From NCBI RefSeq assembly GCF_004342485.1, contig NZ_SMBU01000010.1, positions 62,001 to 126,000 on the forward strand: a stretch of 64,000 nt of DNA, written 5' to 3'. A model generated the notes under the pieces. The model saw only the letters and a list, made by a program, of their open reading frames with translations. It made no database searches and was not told the origin of the DNA. Origin of the DNA: Roseateles saccharophilus (GTDB lineage Bacteria; Pseudomonadota; Gammaproteobacteria; Burkholderiales; Burkholderiaceae_C). Positions 26,999-33,849 of this stretch are shown here, piece by piece. How positions within the stretch are numbered: the stretch's first letter is position 1; every line of letters begins with the position of its first letter. The translations under genes were made by a program, and so were the position numbers.

Positions 26999-28306
26999 TC
27001 AAACCCGGCGCTGGCCGGCGACATAGCAGGCCGCCAGGTTGCGCTCGTCCGCCTGCGTCATCCACGCGAAGACCCGCTCGTGCAGCTCGCGGGCGGCCGC
27101 GTCGCGCGCCTCGGCCACCGGTCCCCTGGCCCAGTCCCAGACGCAGAGGTCGGCCGCCTGGCCGGCCGACAGGCCGCCGACCTCGCCGCCCAGGCGCAGC
27201 GCCTCCGCCGCACCGCGGGTGGCGGCATGCAGGGCCGCCCAGGCCGTCAGCCGCGCGCCCCGCAGGGCCTGGATCTTGTAGGCATCGAGCAGGTTGCGTG
27301 GCAGGCTCAGCGAGGTACCACCGCCGACGTCGGAGGCGAGGCTGACGTTGAACTCTGCGCCCGGCCAGTCGAACAGCCCGCTGCCGAGGAAGAGGTTGCT
27401 CGACGGGCAATGCGCCACCTGGGCGCCGCGCTCGGCCAGCAGGCGCTTGTCGGCGGCGTCCAGCCAGATGCCGTGCGCCAGCACGGCGCGCTCGTGCACC
27501 AGGCCGACGCACTCGTAGACATCCAGATAGCTGCGCGCCTGCGGGAACAGCTGCGCCACCCAGGCGACCTCGGCGCGGTTCTCGGCGACATGGGTCTGCA
27601 TGTAGAGGCTGGCGTCGGCGCGGCACAGCGCGCCGGCCATCGCGAGCTGCTCCGGGGTGCTGGTCGGCGCGAAGCGCACCGTGACCGCATAGGCCAGGCG
27701 CTCCCGGCCATGGAAGCGGTCTATCAGGTCGACGCAGTCACGCTCGGCCTGCTCGACGTCGTCCCTGAGCCCGTCAGGCGCATGCCGATCCATCAGCACC
27801 TTGCCGGTGACGAGGCGCATGCCGCGCGCCGCCGCGCCCTCGAACAGCGCCTCGGCCGAAACCTTGTGCACGGTGGGGAAGACGACGGCCGAGGTCGTGC
27901 CGCTGGCCAGCAGCGCGTCCAGGAAGACCTCGGCCCCGGCGCGGCTGCGGGCCGGGTCGGCAAAGGCGCGCTCGGCCGGGAAGGTGTAGCGCTGCAGCCA
28001 GTCCAGCAGCTCGGTGCCATAGGAGCCGATGACCTCCAGCTGCGGGCAGTGCACATGGGTGTCGATGAAGCCCGGCAGCACCAGCTGGCCGGCATGGTCC
28101 TTGCGCGCCCAGCTGGCGTCAGGCTCGGCGGCCTGGCGGCCGACGATGCGGCCGTCCTCGATCAGCAGCCAATGGTCGCGGTCGAAACGCACCGCCGGCG
28201 ACTCGGTATCGCCCCAGGCCGGTGCGGCCGTGAAGTCCAGCAGATCGCCGCGCAAGGCCCATCTCCGCGGGGCGATCGAGGATTTTTCCTGGTTAGTAAA
28301 ACTCAT
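26999..28306 (-). CDS. guaD: Guanine deaminase
   Basis: A 435-residue amidohydrolase that converts guanine to xanthine and ammonia. Motifs are PGFIDTHVHCPQ (the HxH zinc pair), THVAEN, VLAHGIWL, HCPSSNLFLGSG and SDVGGGTSLS, all diagnostic of GuaD. The start at 28306 was chosen because upstream codons lie in the xdhA leader. No Shine-Dalgarno is present; CAGAAT lies six bases upstream. It is divergent from xdhAB, which oxidises its product xanthine, so the two form a purine-catabolic unit. Confidence 0.95.
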   Translation of the reverse strand: MSFTNQEKSSIAPRRWALRGDLLDFTAAPAWGDTESPAVRFDRDHWLLIEDGRIVGRQAAEPDASWARKDHAGQLVLPGFIDTHVHCPQLEVIGSYGTELLDWLQRYTFPAERAFADPARSRAGAEVFLDALLASGTTSAVVFPTVHKVSAEALFEGAAARGMRLVTGKVLMDRHAPDGLRDDVEQAERDCVDLIDRFHGRERLAYAVTVRFAPTSTPEQLAMAGALCRADASLYMQTHVAENRAEVAWVAQLFPQARSYLDVYECVGLVHERAVLAHGIWLDAADKRLLAERGAQVAHCPSSNLFLGSGLFDWPGAEFNVSLASDVGGGTSLSLPRNLLDAYKIQALRGARLTAWAALHAATRGAAEALRLGGEVGGLSAGQAADLCVWDWARGPVAEARDAAARELHERVFAWMTQADERNLAACYVAGQRRV

Positions 28307-28307
28307 A

Positions 28308-28323
28308 TGGCAATTCTGAGGCA
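28308..28323 (+). promoter_or_regulatory. Possible sigma-54 promoter of xdhAB, overlapping the guaD -10 region
   Basis: TGGCAAT-TCTG-AGGCA keeps the TGGCA element and the invariant GG-N10-GC spacing, but the -12 box departs from TTGCA at two positions. The predicted start is near 28334, 12 bases before the xdhA ATG. The sequence also includes the guaD -10 candidate on the other strand, so the promoters would exclude each other. Low to moderate support. Confidence 0.4.
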
Positions 28324-28345
28324 AGCTCGGACAATCGAGGCCAGC

Positions 28346-29836
28346 ATGAATACCCGCCCAAACCTTCGCCCTGTGCGCTTTTTCCATCGCGGCGCGGTCG
28401 TCGAGGTGGCCGGCCTGCCCCCGACGACGACGGTCCTGCAATATCTGCGCGAGCATGCCGGCTGCACCGGCACCAAGGAAGGCTGCGCCGAGGGCGACTG
28501 TGGCGCCTGCACCGTCATCCAGGGCGAGCTGGACGAGGCCGGCGAACTGCAGCTGCGCAATGTCAACGCCTGCACCCAGTTCCTGCCGACGCTGGACGGC
28601 CGCGCGCTGCTGACCGTGGAAGACCTCGGCGGCCCCGGGCAACCCAACCCGGCCCAGCAGGCCCTGGTGGATTGCCATGGCTCGCAGTGCGGCTTCTGCA
28701 CGCCGGGCTTCGTCATGACGATGACGGCTTGCTACGAGGCCCACCAGGCCGCCGGCACGCGGCCCGACCGCCAACAGCTGGCCGACGCACTGGCCGGCAA
28801 CCTGTGCCGCTGCACCGGCTACCGGCCCATCCTGGACGCCGGCGAGCAGATGTTCGATGCGCCGGCCCGGCGCATCGCGCGCGCGCCCATCGCCGCGGCG
28901 CTGCGCACGCTGGCCGCCGACGCGCCGCTGGACTACGGCCACGCCGGTGCCCTCTTCCACGCGCCGCAGACCCTGGCCGAGCTGGCTCTGCTGCGCGAGA
29001 CCTATCCCGAGGCGACGCTGCTGGCCGGCTCCACCGACATCGGCCTGTGGGTGAACAAGCAGTTCCGCGCGCTGCCGCAGCTGATCTACACCGGCCGCGT
29101 GGCCGCTCTGCGCGAAATCCGCGCCGAGGACTTCCACGGCCAGCCCGGGCTGTGGATAGGCGCGGCCGCGCCGCTGGAGGAGGCCTGGACGGCGCTGGCC
29201 GAGCTGGCGCCCGCGCTGGCCGAACTGTGGCGGCGCTTTGCATCGCCGCCGGTGCGCCATGCGGGGACCCTCGGCGGCAACATCGCCAACGGTTCGCCCA
29301 TCGGCGACGGCTCGCCGGCCCTGATCGCTCTGGGCGCCGAGGTCGTGCTGCGCCGCGGCACCCGGCAGCGCCGCCTGCCGCTGCAGGACTTCTACCTCGA
29401 CTACATGAAGAAGGACCTGCAGCCGGGCGAGTTCGTCGAGGCGCTGCACCTGCCCCGGCCCGACACCGGCTGGGCCATCTCGGCACACAAGATCTGCAAG
29501 CGCCACGACAGCGACATCTCGGCCGTCTGCGCCGTGCTGGCCCTGCAGCTGCGCAACGGCACGGTACAGCAGGCACGCTTCGTGTTCGGCGGCATGGCGG
29601 CCATCGTGAAACGCGCGGCGCATGCCGAGGCTGCCGTCGTCGGCCAGCCCTGGGTCGAGGCTACCGCCGAGGCCGCGGCCGCCGCGCTGGCCGGCGACTT
29701 CAAGCCCATGACCGACATGCGCGCCTCCGACGCCTATCGCATGAAGGTCGCGCAGAACCTGCTGCGCAAGCTCTGGCTGGAGACGCTGGAGCGCCGCACG
29801 ATCGGCGTCTGGCGCGCCGGGAGGCTGGCCGCATGA
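28346..29836 (+). CDS. xdhA: Xanthine dehydrogenase small subunit (2Fe-2S and FAD)
   Basis: A 496-residue protein. The N-terminal ferredoxin domain has GCAEGDCGACTV; the second 2Fe-2S domain has CHGSQCGFCTPGF and CRCTGYRPI. The FAD domain (about 195-370) carries LLAGSTDIGLWVNK and GGNIANGSPIGD. With XdhB it oxidises hypoxanthine and xanthine to urate with NAD. A GAGG site precedes the ATG. The stop overlaps the xdhB start (ATGA). Fourth-base spacing and order match other xdhAB operons. Confidence 0.96.
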   Translation: MNTRPNLRPVRFFHRGAVVEVAGLPPTTTVLQYLREHAGCTGTKEGCAEGDCGACTVIQGELDEAGELQLRNVNACTQFLPTLDGRALLTVEDLGGPGQPNPAQQALVDCHGSQCGFCTPGFVMTMTACYEAHQAAGTRPDRQQLADALAGNLCRCTGYRPILDAGEQMFDAPARRIARAPIAAALRTLAADAPLDYGHAGALFHAPQTLAELALLRETYPEATLLAGSTDIGLWVNKQFRALPQLIYTGRVAALREIRAEDFHGQPGLWIGAAAPLEEAWTALAELAPALAELWRRFASPPVRHAGTLGGNIANGSPIGDGSPALIALGAEVVLRRGTRQRRLPLQDFYLDYMKKDLQPGEFVEALHLPRPDTGWAISAHKICKRHDSDISAVCAVLALQLRNGTVQQARFVFGGMAAIVKRAAHAEAAVVGQPWVEATAEAAAAALAGDFKPMTDMRASDAYRMKVAQNLLRKLWLETLERRTIGVWRAGRLAA

Positions 29837-32151
29837 ACAAGCCCGAAGCCCTGGTACTGAACGAACCGGTCGTCGGCAGCTCCCGCCCGCACGAGTCGGC
29901 GCATCTGCACGTCCGCGGCGCCGCGCCTTACACCGACGACCTGCCCGAGCCCGCCGGCACGCTGCATGCGGCCCTGGGCCTGTCGCCCATCGCGCACGGC
30001 AAGTTGCTCGGCATCGACCTGGAGCGCATCCGCCGCATGCCCGGCGTTGTCGCCGTACTGAGCGCGGCCGACATCCCCGCCGAGAACAACTGCGGCCCGC
30101 TGCTGCACGACGACCCCATCCTCGCCGCGGGCGAGCTGCGCTATGTCGGCCAGCCGGTCTTCGCCGTCATCGCGACGGACCGCGAGCTGGCGCGACGCGC
30201 GGCGGCGCTGGCGAACCAGGTCATCCAAGCCGAGCCCCTGCCGGCCGTGCTGACGGCGCTCGACGCCCACGCCGCCGGCCAATATGTGCTGCCGCCCATG
30301 CACCTGACGCGCGGCACGCCGGCCGCACAGCTCGCCGCCGCGCCACAGCGGCTGGCCGGTATGTGGAGCCTGGGCGGCCAGGAACAGTTCTATCTGGAAG
30401 GCCAGATCAGCCTGGCCGTCCCGCAGGAAGGCGGCGAGGGCCTGCTTGTGCACTGCTCGACCCAACACCCGAGCGAGATGCAGCAGCTCGTGGCCCATGC
30501 GCTGGGCTGGCAGGCCCACCGCGTCGCCGTGCAATGCCGGCGCATGGGCGGCGGCTTCGGCGGCAAGGAGTCGCAATCCGCCCTCTTCGCCTGCGTCGCG
30601 TCCATTGCCGCGCTGAGACTGGGCAAACCCGTCAAGCTGCGCGTGGACCGCGACGACGACTTCCTGATCACCGGCCGCCGCCACGGCTTCGACTACCGCT
30701 GGGACGTGGGCTTCGATGCCGACGGCCGCGTCCTCGCCGTCGATATCGACCTGATCGCCAACGCCGGCCACAGCGCCGACCTGTCAGCGCCGGTCATGGC
30801 CCGCGCGCTCTGCCACTTCGACAACGCCTACTGGCTGCCCCATGTGGCCATGAACGGCTATTGCGCGAGGACCAACACGCAGAGCAACACCGCCTTCCGC
30901 GGCTTCGGCGGCCCGCAGGGCGCCATCGCCATCGAGATGATCCTGGACGGCGTCGCGCGCCGGCTGCGGCTGGACCCGGCCGAGGTGCGCCGGCGCAACT
31001 TCTATGCCGCCGGCCGGGACATCACGCCCTATGGCCAGCAGGTCGAGGAGCTGCACGCCCAGACGCTGACCGCGCAGTTGCTCGCCAGCAGCCGCTACGA
31101 GGAACGCCGCCTGGAAATCGCCGCCTTCAACGCCACCAGCCCGGTGCTGAAGAAGGGCCTGGCCTTCACGCCGGTCAAGTTCGGCATCTCCTTCAACGTC
31201 GCCCACCTGAACCAGGCCGGCGCGCTGGTGCATGTCTACACCGACGGCTCGGTGCTCGTGAACCATGGTGGCACCGAGATGGGCCAGGGGCTCAACACCA
31301 AGGTGGCCCAGGTCGTCGCGCACGAACTCGGCCTGCCGCTGGCTGCCGTGCGCTGCTCGGCCACCGACACGAGCAAGGTCGCCAACACCTCGGCCACCGC
31401 CGCCTCGACCGGCAGCGACCTGAACGGCAAGGCCGCGCAGGATGCCGCGCGCAAGATCAGGGCGCGGCTGGCGGCCCTGGCGGCCGAGCGCTTCGGCTGC
31501 GCGGCGGAACTCGTCGCCTTCGAGAATGGCCAGGTCAGCGGCGGCGGACACGGCCTGCCCTTCCGGGATCTCGTCGCCGCGGCGTATCTGCAGCGCGTCC
31601 AGCTCTGGAGCGACGGCTTCTACGCCACGCCCGGCCTGCACTGGGACAAGACCAGGCTGCAGGGCCACCCCTTCTACTACTACGCCTGGGGCGGCGCCGT
31701 CTGCGAGGCGCTGGTCGACACGCTGACCGGCGAAAGCCGCATCACGCGGGCCGACCTGCTGCACGACGTAGGCCAGAGCCTGAACCCGGCCATCGACATC
31801 GGCCAGATCGAGGGCGGCTTCATCCAGGGCATGGGCTGGCTGACGATGGAAGAACTCGTCTGGCATCCCGTCACGGGACTGCTGACGACCCACGCACCCA
31901 GCACCTACAAGATCCCGACGGCCAACGACTGCCCGACCGAGTTCCGCACCGAGCTCTTCGGCATCGCCAACGCCAGCGAGACCATCCACCGCAGCAAGGC
32001 CGTGGGCGAGCCGCCGCTGCTGCTGGGCTTCGCGGCCCTGCTGGCCATCAAGGAGGCTTGCGCGGCCGCCGGCCCCGAGGGCTGCGACCCGCCGCTGCGT
32101 GCGCCGGCGACGGCCGAGGCGGTGCTGGACGCGATCGACGCGGTGCGCTGA
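29833..32151 (+). CDS. xdhB: Xanthine dehydrogenase molybdenum-binding subunit
   Basis: A 772-residue molybdenum hydroxylase subunit. Family motifs are GQEQFYLEGQ, RRMGGGFGGKE, the molybdopterin loop FRGFGGPQG, and the catalytic glutamate in SKAVGEPPLLLG. It forms a heterotetramer with XdhA. The maturation factor gene xdhC, which normally follows, is missing here; the next gene is a convergent response regulator one base away. The enzyme would need XdhC from elsewhere in the genome. Confidence 0.96.
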   Translation: MNKPEALVLNEPVVGSSRPHESAHLHVRGAAPYTDDLPEPAGTLHAALGLSPIAHGKLLGIDLERIRRMPGVVAVLSAADIPAENNCGPLLHDDPILAAGELRYVGQPVFAVIATDRELARRAAALANQVIQAEPLPAVLTALDAHAAGQYVLPPMHLTRGTPAAQLAAAPQRLAGMWSLGGQEQFYLEGQISLAVPQEGGEGLLVHCSTQHPSEMQQLVAHALGWQAHRVAVQCRRMGGGFGGKESQSALFACVASIAALRLGKPVKLRVDRDDDFLITGRRHGFDYRWDVGFDADGRVLAVDIDLIANAGHSADLSAPVMARALCHFDNAYWLPHVAMNGYCARTNTQSNTAFRGFGGPQGAIAIEMILDGVARRLRLDPAEVRRRNFYAAGRDITPYGQQVEELHAQTLTAQLLASSRYEERRLEIAAFNATSPVLKKGLAFTPVKFGISFNVAHLNQAGALVHVYTDGSVLVNHGGTEMGQGLNTKVAQVVAHELGLPLAAVRCSATDTSKVANTSATAASTGSDLNGKAAQDAARKIRARLAALAAERFGCAAELVAFENGQVSGGGHGLPFRDLVAAAYLQRVQLWSDGFYATPGLHWDKTRLQGHPFYYYAWGGAVCEALVDTLTGESRITRADLLHDVGQSLNPAIDIGQIEGGFIQGMGWLTMEELVWHPVTGLLTTHAPSTYKIPTANDCPTEFRTELFGIANASETIHRSKAVGEPPLLLGFAALLAIKEACAAAGPEGCDPPLRAPATAEAVLDAIDAVR

Positions 32152-32784
32152 TCAGGATCTGTTTTTCTGCGTCGCGGCGACGACGGCCTGGGTGCGCGAG
32201 CTGACTCCCAGCGCCTTCAGCACCGCGGCGACATGGTCCTTGACGGTCTCGACGCTGACGCCGAGTTCGCGCGCAATCAGCTTGTTGGACAGTCCCTGCG
32301 TCAACAGGTGCAGCACATGCTTCTGGCGTGGCGTCAGCGGCAGCTCGGCCCAGTCGGGCACCGGCGTGGCTGCGACGGGCGGTGCGGGCGTGTCGTCGGC
32401 GCGAGGCTTCAGCGGCGGTACATAGGTGCCGCCGGCCAGCACGAGATGCAGGGCCTGCACCAGCGTGTGCAGGTCGCTGCGCTCGGGCACATAGCCCATC
32501 GCACCGGCGCCCAGGGCCCGCAATGCATCCTCGGTTTCGTCGCTGCCGGAAACCACCACCACCGGCAGCATCAGGTGCTCGCGGTGAATCTGCTGCAGCA
32601 GTTCGAAGCCCCCCTCCACCCTCAGGTCCAGCAGCACGAGGCGGGGCAGGCCCTGGGCCAGCGCGGCGCGGGCGGCCTCGACCGTGTCGACACCCTGCAC
32701 CTGGGTATCGGCGAAATGCTGCTCGATCAGGCCGGTGAGCGCGGCGCGCACCATCGGGAAAGCATCGACCAGCAAGATCCTCAT
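32152..32784 (-). CDS. NarL/FixJ-type response regulator
   Basis: A 210-residue two-domain regulator: receiver (1-120) with D7 and phospho-acceptor D53 (LLDLRVEGG), then LuxR helix-turn-helix (about 145-205; LTPRQKHVLHLLTQGLSNKL, SVETVKDHVAAVLKALGV). The second acidic residue of the usual DD pair is alanine (VDAF), so magnesium binding may be weakened. No sensor kinase is adjacent. Its ATG at 32784 was preferred over a GTG one codon earlier. It converges on xdhB. The target genes are unknown. Confidence 0.85.
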   Translation of the reverse strand: MRILLVDAFPMVRAALTGLIEQHFADTQVQGVDTVEAARAALAQGLPRLVLLDLRVEGGFELLQQIHREHLMLPVVVVSGSDETEDALRALGAGAMGYVPERSDLHTLVQALHLVLAGGTYVPPLKPRADDTPAPPVAATPVPDWAELPLTPRQKHVLHLLTQGLSNKLIARELGVSVETVKDHVAAVLKALGVSSRTQAVVAATQKNRS

Positions 32785-32820
32785 CACAACCCAAGCCTGT
32801 TCATTGGGCGACGATGATAG

Positions 32821-33441
32821 TCAACGCAGGGCCGCAGCCAGCACGGGCTTGGCCCAGGCGGGCACGCTGCGCAGCGGCGCGTGCGCGACGACACGCCCGG
32901 CCTGCATCTGCAGTAGCAGCACGGGCTGGGGTTTGCGGCCGGCGCGCGGGTCGGCCTCGAAGCTGTTGTCGTAGACACGCAGGCTGGCGAGCTGCGGCAT
33001 CAGCTTGACGAGGTTGGCCCGGCTGGCGTCGAAGCGCTCACGCACCTTGGCCTCGGGGATGTCGTGGCCGCCGGCCGTCACGCGCGCCTGGATGCGGCGC
33101 AGATGCAGCTCGGGCGTGGCCAGGCCGGCGAACCAGACATGGACCTCGGCGCCGGCGCGTGCGCCGTCCAGCAGCAGCCTGGCAATGCTGTGGCCGCCCA
33201 GTGTCGTCTCGAAGGCATAGGTCAGGCCTTCGGCCAGTGCGCGCTCCAGGCCGCGCCGGCCCAGCGTCCAGGCCAGACCGTTGGCCTGTTCGGCGGACAG
33301 GCCCGGCTGCTGCTCGCGCAGCCGCGCGGCGATCGCGTCGGGGTTGAAGAACTCGGCGCCGCTGGCCTGGATGGCCGCGCCGCCCAGCGAACTCTTGCCG
33401 GCGCCGTTGACGCCGGCCAGCACGAAAAGCCTGGCGGGCAA
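32821..33441 (-). CDS. Zeta-toxin-like P-loop kinase (putative toxin)
   Basis: A 206-residue P-loop protein with Walker A GVNGAGKSS (residues 10-18), a DAIAAR segment and FETTLGGHS, characteristic of the zeta toxin/UDP-N-acetylglucosamine kinase group. The likely start is TTG at 33441, two bases after the stop of the Phd-like gene; no ATG exists before the Walker A loop. Zeta toxins phosphorylate UDP-sugars and poison cell-wall synthesis. Coupling with a Phd/YefM antitoxin is not the classical epsilon/zeta or PezAT pairing. Toxicity is inferred. Confidence 0.78.
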   Translation of the reverse strand: MPARLFVLAGVNGAGKSSLGGAAIQASGAEFFNPDAIAARLREQQPGLSAEQANGLAWTLGRRGLERALAEGLTYAFETTLGGHSIARLLLDGARAGAEVHVWFAGLATPELHLRRIQARVTAGGHDIPEAKVRERFDASRANLVKLMPQLASLRVYDNSFEADPRAGRKPQPVLLLQMQAGRVVAHAPLRSVPAWAKPVLAAALR

Positions 33442-33443
33442 GC

Positions 33444-33791
33444 TCAGGCGGCCTTGCGACGAGAAGGCTTGGCGGCCTTGGCTGCCGCGGCGCCGATGGC
33501 GTCGGGCGCCATCGCGAAGGCGTCCGCCAGCGCGTCGCCCTGGCCCTGCATGCGCGCCAGCATCGCGTCGAATTCGCCGCCCAGAGCGCCCAGGTCGGGC
33601 TCGGCGGCGCGCTGCAACTCGCGGTAGCGCTCGACCGACATCAGCACGAAGGCCGGCTGGTCATGCTTGGTGATCAGCACCGCGCCATGCGCGGCCACCG
33701 CGCGACCGACCTTCTGGATGCCGGCCACGAGCTCAGTCGCGGTGACGCTGGGCAATGGGTCGGCAATCAGCGGCTCAAGGACGGCGGACAT
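33444..33791 (-). CDS. Phd/YefM-family antitoxin
   Basis: A 115-residue protein. The Phd/YefM DNA-binding fold is seen in residues 16-62 (SVTATELVAGIQKVGRAVAA, FVLMSVERYRELQ). The rest is an Ala-rich helix with a lysine/arginine tail (KPSRRKAA) that would neutralise a partner. A GGAGTCC site precedes the ATG. The 58-base AT-rich gap behind polA holds its promoter. It is directly followed by the zeta-like gene. Antitoxins of this family usually repress their own operon. Confidence 0.8.
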   Translation of the reverse strand: MSAVLEPLIADPLPSVTATELVAGIQKVGRAVAAHGAVLITKHDQPAFVLMSVERYRELQRAAEPDLGALGGEFDAMLARMQGQGDALADAFAMAPDAIGAAAAKAAKPSRRKAA

Positions 33792-33849
33792 GCTGGACTC
33801 CGGATATAGGCATTACGCATATTTTCCCCATTTTATGAAAAATAGGAAA

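Noticed and set aside
28307-29623. Upstream extension of the guaD frame on the - strand
   Set aside because: The extension is antisense to xdhA and has no recognisable domain; guaD homology begins at 28306.
28672-29832. + strand open frame in another phase that runs into xdhB
   Set aside because: The upstream 390 codons lie antiphase over xdhA, which has complete FAD and iron-sulfur motifs. The true xdhB start is at 29833.
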